A stretch of 64,000 nt of DNA from Tetradesmus obliquus (Eukaryota > Chlorophyta > Chlorophyceae > Sphaeropleales > Scenedesmaceae). Positions 12,517 through 24,971 of the stretch are shown here, piece by piece. Numbering within the stretch: position 1 is the stretch's first letter; the number at the start of each line of letters is the position of its first letter. The stretch is from the NCBI GenBank assembly GCA_030272155.1, contig CP126191.1, forward strand, positions 5,912,501 to 5,976,500, written 5' to 3'. The translations under genes and the position numbers were made by a program. A model generated the notes under the pieces. The model searched no databases and was not told the DNA's origin. It saw only the letters and a program-made list of their open reading frames with translations.

Positions 12517-13398
12517 CAGCAGGTGCTGCTGTTGCAGGGCCAGCAGCTGCGCTGCAGGTGAGATGTGGGCAAGAGCAAGCAGGCCGCTCGTTGCCAGCAG
12601 CAGTGAGACTGCTGGGTCGGCTTGACTGGCAACGCCGGCATTGGCGGTCCCTGCTGCTGCATGCTGTTGGGCGCCCAGCCTGACAGTGGCATGACTGTGT
12701 TGCGCCACGCCTTGTGCTGCGGCTGTTGCGTCTGATGGCAGCCACGGCAAACTGCTGTTGCGCTGCTTCTTGGCAGGTGCTGCATCTTCACCTGCTGCTG
12801 CAGTGCTGCCATCAGCGCTGGCAGGGTCTGCTGCTGCAGGACTGTTGCTGCGCTTGTTCAGCAAGCGTGCAAGCTCCTGCTGCTGCTGGTGCTGCTGCTG
12901 TCCTGGACCATGCTGTTGCTCTGCTGCATAAGTGTGCATGCTGAGGGCCAGAGCTTGGCGCAGGTCATCATCATCTGCATCTTCTGTGTCGGCATCTGGT
13001 GAACTACCTGCAAGTTCATGTCAGTGAGGCGTGTCAAGAACAATTCCTCCAGGTGACACACCCCCAGTGTAACAACAGGCAGGGCATGCTCTGTGCAGCG
13101 AATGCAAGGAAACAGGGTGATGATCTGCATGGCACCGCTGTCAAGAACACGGGTCACAAAACATCTTATGGTTGAAAGTTCTGTTGAAATAGATTGAGTA
13201 ACAGCACTGTTGAGAACAAGCATCATGCCGGCAGGCAGCGCTGTGATGCCACTCACTGGGCAGCTGCTGGCCATGCTCATGGCCCAGCTGTTCTGCCCGG
13301 TACGTGCGCCTGCTAAGTGCCAAGGCCTCACGCAAATCAGCATCATCATCTTCATCATCCATCATTCCCATATGGTCAGATGTCTGCCATTGAGCCAT
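10819..13398 (-). CDS. Q-rich protein with two ubiquitin-interacting motifs and Tudor-like segments
   Basis: Two exons, 13398-13257 and 13007-10819, give about 776 residues. The intron has a GTGAGT donor and a TTGCAG acceptor. Exon 1 encodes a UIM (acidic run then DLREALALS, near residue 25) and exon 2 begins with a second UIM (acidic run then DLRQALALS, near residue 65). UIMs bind ubiquitin. A poly-Q tract and a serine/alanine-rich region follow. Around residues 380-520 are two conserved-looking beta-type blocks (REPVWFVDPFF ... RYIVDLQYAAVRYVE ... GDWVW, then DPWFGAAWVLGQV ... WFPNIHLEQVREV) resembling Tudor/Agenet or SH3-like folds; this is my inference. The C-terminal 200 residues are Gln/Ala-rich. 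I found no Josephin or other deubiquitinase domain upstream. Exact role unknown; a ubiquitin-reading adaptor is the likeliest idea. Further 5' exons cannot be excluded. Confidence 0.75.
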
Positions 13399-14487
13399 GT
13401 GCTGTGTTGGTGATGCCTTTGCTGCTGTCCTGCTGCTGGACGACAGCTATCACAAAGGCAGTGCCCTTGACCTGATTATTGAATAGAACTGCTCATGGCT
13501 GCTATCGATAGCCACTGGACAAAAGATCCAGATACGCTGCAGCTGGTGTGATGTGCGCGCCCCGTGCTTGTTCGTGCTGACCGCCACCTGTTACAGAACT
13601 GATTGAAAAGACCAAACAGAAATACAGCAGCTATGTGAACGGGCGCCTGTGCAGCGTCCTCAACAGGGTCAGCGAAAGGTCAGGTCACGTATGCTGTCCA
13701 GCCACAGGTGACCGTTGTGCATACCACTAAGCACGTTGATACTTGTGGAGGCACACGAAGGGCAACTGACGTTGTACTCAGCAGATTAGCTGCCACCGTT
13801 TACCCTTGTACACGGCCAGGCAGACATGGAAAACAGCAGACTTTGCCCAAACCCTCAGGGTTTGCTAAGTACCCGTTACAAGCGTTTGTGGGAGGTTACA
13901 GCATCACAAATCACTGAATGCATCATCATTGCTAGGGACATGCGCACTCGGAGGACGATAATGCATCACAAACCATCATCGATGCATGTTACACGTCAGG
14001 TGCTGAACTCTGCAAGTTCTGTACATCGTCCAGTCATGAACAAGCCTTCCCAGCAGCAAGAACACTAACGACCAACCGCAATCAGCGCCATTACTGCATT
14101 CCGCGCCATTACAGCAGAATAAATAGTGTGGGATATATACATCATGCAGGCGGTTGCTCGTGCTGGCACACCAGTTCAACATGACAAAGTATGCAGCTGC
14201 ACCTGCTCAGGCACTTGCCAGGGGCAGCACGCCGAAGCGGCTCCTGCAATGCTAAGGCAACAAGCAAGCCGACCCGTACAAAAAAACTGGGAAAGCTTTC
14301 ACTTTCACCGAGGCTCCCTAATCGATGAGCAAAGCACGTGCGCCACACTGCAGCGCATCTCGAGGGCAACCACAGCTGCACATCAACACCCAGGCACCAG
14401 CCAACCCTCTCGCACAAAGCAGAGGTGCAGACCCACATCCACGCCGGCATAACAGTTGCCGATGCCGCCGCGCACGCAGCGATCCGC
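13399..14487. other. Intergenic between UIM and Set2-like genes
   Basis: This 1.1 kb holds the promoter of the UIM gene and the 3' UTR of the methyltransferase gene, both on the minus strand. It is more AT-rich than the flanking exons and shows no supported exon. Confidence 0.45.
14109..14113 (-). terminator. Possible TGTAA polyadenylation signal, Set2-like gene
   Basis: TGTAA on the minus strand lies about 375 bases beyond the methyltransferase stop codon, a plausible chlorophyte 3' UTR length. Short-motif evidence only. Confidence 0.3.
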
Positions 14488-17400
14488 TCACATCAGCTGC
14501 CCGCTGATCGGCTCCCGCATGCCAGCAGGCAGCAGCATGCCGCCCGGCCCCAGGCCTGGCTGCATGCCGCCCGGGTCGCTGCGCGCCGCGTGCATGCGGC
14601 GGATGCTGAGCCGCACAAACTCCTTGATGTTCTGCTCCAGCTTGCGCCGCTCGATGGGCTTGAAGGCGCCGCCAGCCGTGCGCTCGCTGAAGGCAGACAG
14701 CTCCTTCTCAAACACCTCGCGCCGCAGCTTCCTGCAGGAAAAGAGGAGCAGCAGCGTCAGCAGCAAGCAGCAGGCGCCTAATGGTGAGATACTGCAGTTG
14801 ATGGAGAAAGGCTGCATGCAATGGGCGAGACAATTGCTAGACTGCACCGAGCAAGCTGCCACCTACTTCTGCCATCCTCAAGCAGCCACAGTCAGCTGCT
14901 GCATTGCAGCCAACTGCACACCCAAGATAGTACGCAACAGTGCCATTTCACCTTGCCCCTGCGCATCTCCGTACACCCCCTGCCCTGCCATGCCCCGCTC
15001 CTCACCTGTACAGGCTCTGCGCGTCCTCCTTGCTGATGCGGTTGGGGTGGTCGGGCTGGACGTACTTGCCCAGGCGCCGCTTCACTGCGTCACCAACAAA
15101 CGCCTCAAACTCAGGGCCGGGCTCGTCCCAGGTGTCTGGGAACTGCTGCTGCTGCAGCTGAGGTGGCTGCGGCAGCCTGGGGTTCGGCGGCAGCTCACGG
15201 GCTGCTGCAGGATTGTGCGCATGGGGCCGGAATCCTGGCGGCTGCTGCTGCTGGCTGCCGGGGTAACCATCCACGCCAGCACCGGGCGTGCGCCAGAAGC
15301 CACCAGCAGGCTGCTGCTGCTGCACCGGCGGCAGCCTCTGCTTGCTGCTGCTGTCTTGCGGGCCTGCTGGCGCCGGCTGCCTGGCTGGCGGCCCGTGCTG
15401 CTCGCCAGCAGCCAGCACCGCACTGATTGCCACGCCTGGTGTCCTGTTGGCGACCACTGCATCCTGCAGCAGGCAGAACACGTCTTCCACGCCCAGGCCA
15501 TCACCGGCTGGCGGCAGCTGCGGCGCTGGCGGCCGCGCCCGCCCCGCCAGCCAGCTGTCATGCAGCGGGGGTGAGAAGCGCCCACTGATGACGGGAGACA
15601 GGCTGCCCCCTGCTCCTGCTTCAGCAGCGCGCGGGCTGGCTGGTGGCTGCAGCCACGCTGAGGGAGAAGCTGCAGCTGCATCGCCTGCTGCGCCATCACC
15701 CAGCTGGTGATACGCATACAAGCCGATGCTGCACAGCTCCTCCACACTGGCTGGCTGATGCCGCAGCAGCCGCTGCTGCTGCTCGAGGTGATGGTGGCCG
15801 GGCCCCGGCCGTTCATACCCTGCTTCCCCTGGGCCGTGCTGCTGCTGGTGCGGTGGCAGCGGCAGGGGCTCCCAGCCACTGTGCCTGCCCCTGCTGGGTG
15901 GGCGATCAAGTTGCTGCCAGGGCCTGCTGCCACTGCCAGGCTCGTACCCTGCTGCTGCTGCTGCGTCATCAGGGCTGCCCAGCTCCATTATGCGCATGCC
16001 GCTGCCGCTGCGCACCATGCGGGCGCTGCTGCGTGCACTGCTGTCATACGGCTGAGCACCGCCAGCTGCTGCCTCAGCCCACAGGTCACTGATAGGAGGC
16101 ATCCCCTGCTGCTGCTGCTGCTCCAGCGGCTCCCCTGGCGACTGCTGCTGCCTGCTGCCTGGCTCCTGCTCCCAGCGCTGCCGCTTTGATGCTGCCTCAG
16201 GCATGCCATAGTAGCGCGGCGGCCTGCCGTCCTGCAGCTCAAGCTCCCTGTCCCACTCCCGCTCCCTGTCCCACTCGCGATGCCTGTCCCGGCTGTCCCA
16301 GTCCCGCTCGCGCTCCCTGTCCCGCTCCCAGTCCCTGCCAGGGCCATCAAACGCGCCAGGCCCGTAGCCGCCAGGGCTGGCGCCAAACCTGCCATGGTAG
16401 GGGTGCCAGCTGTTGTTGGCGTCTGGTGGGCCAAATGGCGGGCCTGGCCTGCCGCCTGCGCCCCTGCCAGGCCCAGCTCCTGGAGGTGCTGCAGGGAAGG
16501 GCCCACCGGGGGAGCGCTGCTGCAGGTGCCTGCTGTGCCTGTTCTGCCGGAACACGCCGCTGGCGCCAGCCGGAGGCAGGTGGAAGCCAGGCGGCGGCGG
16601 GCCAGGCCCCCAGGGGCCGCCAGGGGGCGGCGGCCCGCCATCCCAGCCCTCAGCAGCCAGCTGGCTGCTGCTGCCGCCCCTGCCCAGCGGCCTGCTGCCC
16701 TGCATCAGCGGCGGCTCCTCACTGCCGGCTGCTGCCAGCGCAGCTGCGCGCCAGTGCGGCAGCTGCGCGCTGCCGCCAGGCGGGCTGCCTGGCGCAGCAC
16801 CCTGCCCTGCAGGCCCATCGCCTGCGAGTGCAGCACCATGTGAGGTGCTAGGGCTCGAGTGCTGCGGCTGCTGCTGCTCCAGGCCAGGCGGCCCTGGCGG
16901 GGGCGGGCCAGGAAGGCCTGGCATGCCGCCAGGCGGGCCTGGCGGGAAGCCGCGCTCACCTCTAAAGTGCTGCTGCTGCTGCATGTGCCGCTGCTCCCCG
17001 CGCCGGCTGCCGTGATGCGGCGGCGGCGCATTCTTCGGCAGCAGCGCCAGCAGCCGCGAAACCTGCGGCGCTGGCAGGTGCAGCCCCAGCAGGTACGGCT
17101 TGCCGTTGGGGCCTGGCACGTGGTACAGCTGCAGCAGCGTCGCGTCGCTGCAGGAGGACGCCGCGTAGCGCTTGAGCAGCTGGTGGCTGCGCCGCCGCAC
17201 CTCCCAGTCGCTGGCGCTGCTGGCCATGCGGCGGATGAGGTCGGCAAACGTGCCGTGCGCGCTGCGCGCCGCGTACAGGTCATCCGGCGTGACCGGCAGG
17301 TGCTCCAGCACGCGGATCACCTTGACCAGCACCACGCTGTACTCCTGCGTCATGGGCAGCCGCGTGAGGGTCTGCTGCAGCTGCGTCAAGATGCCGCACG

Positions 17401-20400
17401 TGACCCACTCCTTCTTGAGCTTCTCGCTGCTGCTGGCCAGCACCACGTCCAGCAACATGCCCAGGTCAGCCATGCGCGCACGCTGCCGCGCCCGGAAGCG
17501 CGCCTCGCTCTCGCGCTCACGCGCCTCCAGCTCCGCGCCGCGCAGCGGCTGCAGCGGCTGCAGGTGCGCCGGCAGCTGCGGCAGGCTCTGCTCGGTGGCA
17601 GTGCCGCCTGCCGCCTGGTCTATGTGCATGTCCTGCACGCCGTCCTGCTGCGGCAGGACGCTGCCGCCAGCAGCATCTGACTGCTGCTGCTGCTGCTGCC
17701 CCTCGAGCTGTTGGCTGCCGGATGCCTGCCGCTGCAGCTGCTGCTGCTGCGAGGCCTCGCCATTCTCGGAGCGCTTGATCGGCGAGCCCTGCTTTGAGCC
17801 GCCGCCCTGCTGCTGCTGCTGGTGCAGCGCCAGCTGCTGCTGCACCAGAGGGTCTGCCTGCCTGGGGGCGATGTCACATAGGTTGAACATGCGCAGCACC
17901 TACATGCAGGAAGCAGCAGAAGCAGCCCAACACGCACGTCAGCTGGCAGCCACAGGTGCTGGTCTCTGCATGCTCACACGTCGCACCAACACTTCAGCAG
18001 CACATATGACCAAGCACCTGACTACAAGAAGGCTTGCAGGACTGCTGGCCCACCACTAGGACGCATCCCTGACCAGGTATCCGTCTCACCTTGATGACCG
18101 ACTGCTGCCCAGGCTCCTTCAGCTTGAAGGACTGCTTCGCCACCAGCTGCTCCAGCCGCCTGTCCACCTCGCTGCGCCGCTTGACCTGCTTGCCCACTGC
18201 AGCCACAGAAGCAGCAGGCGAGGTGCCACAAACAGTCGGATCAGCCTGATGCTATCCTGCAAGCAGTCGGTATGCAAGCTGCGCAACGGGACGCCTGTAC
18301 GCTCCATCTCTGGCCCCCGCACCCTCAAAAAGACCAAGCATGCAGTTGGCACGTTGGCCACAATCGGCATGCGGCCTCCTGCTGCAAACCAGCACAGCGT
18401 GGCTGCCTCCCGACTGCACTTTGACTAGCAGACACCAGCTCACCTGTCGAGACTGCCAGCGTGAGGAAGCTGCGCCTGCCAGACGCGGTGGTCGCGCCCT
18501 TCTGCTGCTTGCCGCCATCAGCTGCTGCCTTGGTGCCAGGCGCCAGCGGCGGCCGCCGCCTGCTGGACGGCACCACGCGCACACGCCTGTTGCTGCTGGC
18601 GGGCACGGGTGCTGGCCTGGCTGGCGGCATGTCATCGTCGCTCATGTCATCCTCGAGGTCAGCATCTGCCGGCAGCAGGCAAGCAAACATCTTGAATATA
18701 GGCAAGGCAATCGCGAGGAAACACCCAGCAACATCGGCAGATAGTCACAGTAGTACATTCCCAGTGCGCTGCTCCTGAGTTGCCCTGAGGCCGGCAAGAC
18801 AACACTATCCTGCCGCAGCTACATGCTGCTGCGAGAGTGCTTCATAATAAGCATCTGAAGCCCACCTGTCAAGTGCACCCCCTGCTGCCCTGTGTGCTCC
18901 CCATCATCAGAGTCCTCCAGGTCCTCATCCTCAAGCTCATGTTGCTCCTCCTCCGGCTGCTCACTGCTGTTGCTCTCCTCAGCCTCCTCTTCCTCCTCTT
19001 CATCTTCGTCTTCATCCTCATCGTCAACCTGCCCTTGCTGCCGCTGCTGCAGCCGCTGCTGCCTCTTCAGCTGCTGCCGTTCCTGCTGCTTGCGCTGCTG
19101 CTCCAGCTGCCTCTCATGCAGCTTCTGCAGTCGCCGCTCCTCCTGCAGCTGCCGGCGGATGTACTCCTCCTGCTGCTTGAGCCGCTTCTTCTCCAGCTGC
19201 TGCTGCCGCTCCTGCTTGCGCTGCTGCGCCGCCAGCTTCTTGGCTGCTGCTGCTGCAGCGGCCTCCTCATCCTGCGCGGCAGCCCTCTTGCGCTTCAGCT
19301 GCTTGAAGGCTGCCTTCAGCGGGCCGCGCACACTGGGGGGCGGCGATGAGGCGCCGTCCAGGCCAGCTTTGGCTGCTGCTGCTTCGCCACCGGGGGCACT
19401 GCTGCTGGCCGGCGACGCTGCTGCCTGCGCATGGCTGAGGCCGGCAGATGTGCTGGCCAGCGCTGCTGCGCGGCTGCCGTCCTCCGACTCCTGCTGGCTG
19501 GGGCTGGCTGCGCCTGCAGCCTGTTGCGTGCTGGCAGTGCGGCCCTCAGCCTCCTCAGGCAGCGACCAGTCGATGCCTTTCTGCCGGCACAGCTGCTGCA
19601 GCCTGTGGGTGAGGTGAAAGCAGCCGCACAGCACATACATGTGAGCAGGTGAGCCACAACATGTAGAATAGTCAACTGCCGTCAATGATACACCATCGCT
19701 ACACTCTACTGCAAACAGCTGAAACGGCAGCTTGCTGGACTGTATGCAGCGGTTTGCTGGACTTTGATACACTGCAGCACTCCCGCCACTGCCCACAAGC
19801 TGTTCACAGCTCAAGCCCCGCGCTGCTGCACCACTCCGCGCACCTGTTTAGCAGCTTGTTGTCCCAGGCGCGCTGCGTGGTGCCGACTTCCTTGTCCAGC
19901 ATGGCCTGCACCAGGGCATCTGTCTCCTCCAAGCGCACCATGACTGGCTCAGGGTCGTTTGTGACATCGTCAGCATCGCCCAGCTCCACTATGTTGGCGG
20001 TGCTCTCCGCCGTGCCGCCAATGAACTTGCGGCACTTCTTGCTGCCGCAGAAGCAGCGCATGGGCTTGTCGCCATAGCGCTCAAAGTTGTAGTCAAAGGT
20101 GAGCTCCTCGCCTGTAACATTGTTGGCAGAGCAGGCGCACAGCAGACGAAGGGGCAAGTCAGCGGCGTAAACCTTGACTGCAGCGCCTGTTCAATGCATG
20201 CTGCAGGTGAACATGCTTGCAACCGCAACGCTACTTGCCTCCCATCCCTGGTTTACGCCGCCTGCAGCATACCTGGCAGCACCTAGCGTCCTGCAGGACC
20301 AGCTCAGCAGCTGAGCTTGCTGACACACATCAGCTGCTGCTGTTCAAGCGAGCATGACAGCTGCTGCTCACCAGACTTGATCTTGCGCAGGGTGTACAGC

Positions 20401-22159
20401 CCAATCGCCAGCTCGCCCCGCACCATCCACTTCTGCGTCTCACAGTTGGGCTCGCAGGAGTGGTTGATGAAGCGCGCATGATTGCCCTGCAGGAGCATAT
20501 GCAGCACAGCCATCAGCAGCTGCTGGCATCAGCAGCACCAGCTGCATGTTCACTTACCCGACGACCTATGCACACCTAGTGCAAAGCTGCAGGTTGCGCA
20601 TATCGCATATTTGGGAAGGTGGAAAGCGCCACCGCTGACACGCGGCTGCACGCTCCACTGCTGCTCAATTGCAGGTAAGGGCAAGTTGAGCTTGCCGCCT
20701 GCTGAAATTTTGGCCGACCACCGCTGCACCTGCTGCGTCCAGCCTTGCCGTGTCTGCTGCCTGTGCCTGCGACGCTGCAGGCGCCGTCACTGCAGACACC
20801 ATCAGTGCTGCTGCTGCTGCTGCACACCTTGCGGCAGGCGTCAATGACCTCGCCGTTGCCGATGTTCATGAAGTAGTAGTGGCGCTGCCCCGTCCCAATG
20901 TAGTACTGCTTGCGCCGGATGTACTCCTCCTCCTCCAGCACCTCACCGATGTACTCGATCAGGAACTGCCCAGCAGCCAGGTCCTCCCCAGCATACAGCC
21001 CAAAGCCCTTGGGCCCCGCGCGGCGCTGCAGTGACAAAGAGCAGTCAGTGTGGGTTGCGGGTTGGCGCCAGTGTGCGTGCACAACAGCAGATGCTTGCAG
21101 CAGCAACGCCAAGACAAGCATGCAAGTTTCCATGCACGCACTGCAGCACGACAGTGCAACCCTGCTGCTGCTGCTGCTGATGGGCGAGCTCTCAGGGAAG
21201 CAGCTGCAGTCCAGAGAGCCTGTTTTATAAACGTTACCATTGCAATGCTGGGTGATCTGAACACAAGTACTGCAGCTCACCACTGCAAGCTTGGCGTACT
21301 GCTTCTTGGTGAACATCTGGTTGTTGCACTGGTTCTCACAGGGGCAGAAGTCCTGCAGAGGAACACACATACGTCAGCACTCAGTAAATTCAGATGCTGG
21401 GTGTGTGCGCTGCCATCAAGAAGCTTTCACAAGTGATGGCAACAACTGGACAAGGTTCTGCGCAGTTGCGGCCGTACGGGCATGCTAAGGGCTGTTCGCA
21501 AGGAAGCCCGCGCTTGCCAGGATTTCAGCTTCGCACCTCTGTGCACTCAATGCAGAGCATCCGATTGATGCAGTTTGGCCCGCAGCCATCGCCGCCGCGC
21601 CAGGGTGGCGGGCAGTGGCACACCATGATGTCGTCTTCGTCCTGCTGCTTGCGCTTCCTGTGGCTGTAGAAATTGCCCTGGATGAGCTGCCATATTGCAG
21701 GCAACTTGGGCAGATTCTGCTGCTCATCCTCAGCCTGCATGGGCAGCAGCGAGTTGCATCAAAACTATCTTCAACCAGATAATATACTATACGCAAGGCC
21801 TGCCACACCATATCATGCCTCAACAGTTCTATTACAGCACACCACAGCAGCGGCAGCGGCGCTCACCTCCGCAGCCTCCTGGTCGATCTCCTCGTTGGTC
21901 AGCTCCTGTGGAACGCTGCAGCTTGCGAACTGTGTGTTCGGATTGAGCTCGCAGTACCTGCATGCACGTCTGGTGTGTAAAGAACGGCCCCAGTGGTGCC
22001 TACTGATGGTGACAGCAGCATGTTTCCAGCTCACCACTCGGCGTCATCGACGAGGCCGTCCGCGACGTCCTTTGGGACACGCCTCCATTTATTGCACCTG
22101 TCGCACTGTACCCAGTGGTCCTCCAGCTGCATGCTGGAGCCATCACCAGGCAAAGACAT
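14488..22159 (-). CDS. Set2/SDG8-type histone H3K36 methyltransferase (CW, AWS-SET-postSET, TFIIS-N-like, SRI)
   Basis: Twelve exons: 22159-22035, 21957-21867, 21734-21537, 21352-21281, 21025-20828, 20486-20372, 20111-19844, 19602-18866, 18665-18444, 18196-18090, 17899-15006, 14731-14488. All phases agree; about 1756 residues. Domains in order: CW zinc finger (HWVQCDRCNKWRRVP, residues about 15-60); AWS cysteines in exons 3-4; SET from about 163 with GFGLYA, FINHSCEPNC and LTFDYNFERYG; postSET CFCGSKKCRKFIGG near 290; a long Arg/Lys/Glu/Gln helix and acidic stretch about 430-590; a helical TFIIS-N/LEDGF-like domain about 853-960; a disordered Gln/Pro/Gly region; and a C-terminal SRI domain about 1642-1735 split by the last intron. 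Family role: H3K36 methylation during transcription, with SRI binding phosphorylated RNA polymerase II. The start is the first ATG after an in-frame TGA. It is divergent from the gene at 22608. Confidence 0.93.
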
Positions 22160-22607
22160 GCTTGCTCACGGGATCCTCCCAGCACTGCCTCCAAGCATAC
22201 TCATGATCATTGCATTATATCAAAACAAAGGGAAGCAATGATAGGATCCAGTGTGTGCACCACGCAGAACGATGGTGATGCAGGCCACAACAAGAGCGTA
22301 GTAAGACAGCAGCTTGCTGTTATGCCTGTCTGAAGCTGTGATTATAGAACGTGGAAAACAACAGGGATTCCAGCAGCGGCAGAGCTCACAGTAGTTCAAA
22401 ATAAGCAAAATAACATCAGCTACCCCCAAAACCTCATTTTCTGCTATCAGCAGCTCACCTCAGCATGCTGCATGGTTGTTAGCTTGAACGCTTGAACGCT
22501 AGGTACCGTTTTGTTGCAGTCAGCCCTTTAGCACAACAGGCTGCACGATTGCTTGCTTCAAAACCTAAGGACTTGCTTCCTGCTGCCTGAGTGTTGTGCC
22601 AGCCAGC
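22160..22607. promoter_or_regulatory. Shared divergent promoter region, Set2-like / Voa1-like genes
   Basis: Two oppositely oriented start codons lie 448 bases apart with no coding potential between them, so both promoters must sit here or overlap the 5' leaders. No clear TATA box is seen. Confidence 0.4.
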
Positions 22608-24971
22608 ATGGGCCGCACTGTGTATTTTCTTTTGCTTGTGGTGTTTACTGGTGTGGCTGCCCACGCCAAGGCATCAGCTGTACCTGCGATCACTGCGCCT
22701 TTGTTCTCGTGGGCCAATGAGAAGTACCTGTCAGCAGCCGGGCAAGCGTCAAGAACATCATACCAGGCAAGTTTGAGCTTGTGATGATACGTTTTGACAA
22801 CGTGGCCTGGCTAGGTTGGGGCAGCATCACATACTGGATCTTCAGGGTTGTGTGACCACCTTCGTTCTCGCCTTGCAGGTTTACGGGGACTTTAGCAGTA
22901 CTTTAAAGGGGCTTATTACCAGTGCTGTCAGCCATGGCAGCGAGATCCCCAGCCAGCTTGACTGGCTGGACATGCAGGCAGTGCAGCAGCAGGGCCCAGA
23001 GGTTGTTCTGGTTGTCTTGGGCAACCAGGTGAGCAACGTGCATGTCTGGCAGAAAGTAGGGTTATGTCAGCATGAGGATGCCGGTTCTGGTGCGTGCTGG
23101 AATTGGCATAGGGCAGCAAGAAAACATGTTTTGAAAGCGCACTGCCTTTGTCCACCTCTGCTGCATCGCTCACCATGCGCTGTTCTGCACCTGCAGCTGA
23201 AGACAAGCCACCTTCGCAGCAAGGCTGCACAGAGCATGCTGGCTCCCCTGCAAAGGCTGATGGACAAGGCAGAGTCGTCCATCTCTGTGCCGTATGTGAT
23301 GCATGATGTGAGTGGCGCTGCTGTGTGCCTGGCGCTGATGGGGCTCGCTAGGGTTTTGTTTTGATGTGCCCAACAACGTTGACAGGTGCTTAGCTGTGGA
23401 AGGTGGCAGAGCAAGGGCCGGGCTGAGATTTTTGATGCAGCGTAACAGCCAGCGAAGCAGTTGGTCCATGGGCATCTGGGTAGCATCCAGAGGTGTAGCT
23501 GCCACTGAGTACCCTATGATGGGTGCAGACATGCTGAAAGTGCTCCTGCTGCGCTGCAGGTTTCTGCTGCGCTGGGCAACCGTGAGAAGGGGGTACAGGA
23601 GCTTACAGCTGGCTTGGACAAGACGATTGTGAGTGTTCAAAGCCTATCTGCACTCAAGCATGCAACCAGCTAGCGTTATCAAGCACAAAGATGCGCTGTA
23701 CAAAACTTTTGTAGCACTGCTACAGCTGGCAGCTGTGTGTAAGCGGAGCATACAACTCCCTGGTGTTGCGGATGCTGTTTGCTGCTTGGTCGTTGCTTTT
23801 TGCCACAAGTTACAGTGACACTGGTCTGCGTTCAGCCGTGGCTGCGGCGGCATTCAGCCTGACTGTCCCATGCTTTTACGTGCAATCTGCCGTCAACAGC
23901 ACTGCTGCAAGTGATGACTGCCACTGCACAGCTACAGTAAACGCGTCCTGGCTCCACCGCCGCTGCTGTCACCGTGTAGGTGGTTGGTTGCGAAGGCGGC
24001 AGTGAGCAGAGCATCGAATCAGCGCTGCAGGCAGTGGGAGAAGAGCCTCACGTCATCATCACCTGCACCCAGGTGCAGGAGGGCAGCGCTGGCACGCCAC
24101 AGGCGGTGGCTGCTGAGCTGCAGCAGCTGCAGGAGGCGCACGACGCCGTGGCTGCGCTCAACAAGCGCCAGCTGACCGTGTATGCAGTGCAGCCTGACGC
24201 CAGTGCGCTCGTGCAGCAGCGGCGCCGCCTGCAGTCGTCAAATGCAGACGTACGCGTGTGCGGCCAGCTGTGCCAGGTAAGTGCTCCGCACATGGGTTTC
24301 TTGTCCTGCGGCTTGTGCGATTCAATAAGCTTGATGCAGGGGGGTGCTGCTGTAGGAGGCAGCTGCATAGTCTGCAGCGGACATGTGCTGTACGCAACAC
24401 ACGAGGTTGGTAGAAGGGGGTCATGATAGTATGCCAGCATCAATGGACAACCTGCACCACAAGATGCCGGACTGTGTGCGAGGCTGATGTCGCGTGCCCT
24501 CTTGCCTGTTGTTGCTGGGCGCTTTTTTCCTTGTGCAGACCCAGGTCAAGTGGCTGGAAGGCATCCTCGCTGCGTTCATCCTGACGCTTGCTGCATTCTC
24601 AGGTGAGTACAGAAGGGCAAAGCGTTTGAGCAGAGACGTTTGCATTTGCATGTGGCGTCGGCTGGCGCGTAGTAAAGCGCGCTTGACAAGGTGTAAGGCA
24701 CCTGCAGCAGCATGCTGGGTGGGAGGTGAAGGGCGCCTGGCTGCCTTGGCTGCACCTGATGCAGTGGCAGACGTTTGTGCTGTGCAGTGGGTCGGACCAT
24801 TGATTGCAGGGTCAGTGGGGTAACACACCACGGCAGGTTGGGTCGTACTGACATTCATTCGTGTTCTTGTCCTGCTGCTTACGCATCTGTGCAGGAATGT
24901 GCTGCTTGTACATGCTCGACACGCCGACAAGGTTTGAGAAGCCGAAGGAGGGCACCAGCAGGGCGGAGTAA
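22608..24971 (+). CDS. Type I membrane protein, Voa1/Ac45 (BIG1)-like V-ATPase assembly factor
   Basis: Seven exons: 22608-22766, 22879-23028, 23197-23307, 23560-23628, 23980-24276, 24539-24602, 24895-24971, giving 308 residues. The N-terminus is a signal peptide (RTVYFLLLVVFTGVAAHA) followed by LFSWANEKYL. The lumenal part contains VVLVVLGNQ and a long helical exon. A single transmembrane helix (about 268-289, GILAAFILTLAAFSGMCC) precedes a short tail with DTPTRFEKPKEG. This tail layout resembles the Voa1/Ac45 transmembrane family, whose members help assemble the V0 sector of the vacuolar proton pump in the ER. The family call rests on recall, not a search. Intron 1 appears to use a GC donor (CAG|GCAAGT). 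The start is the first ATG, directly ahead of the signal peptide. Confidence 0.65.

Noticed and set aside
13399..14480. Josephin domain upstream of the UIM gene
   Set aside because: Looked for because UIM-UIM-polyQ resembles ataxin-3, but no Josephin-like motif was found on the minus strand.
14456..15574. 372-codon plus-strand frame over the Set2-like C-terminus
   Set aside because: The opposite strand encodes the conserved SRI domain and the splice sites; the plus frame has no protein features.
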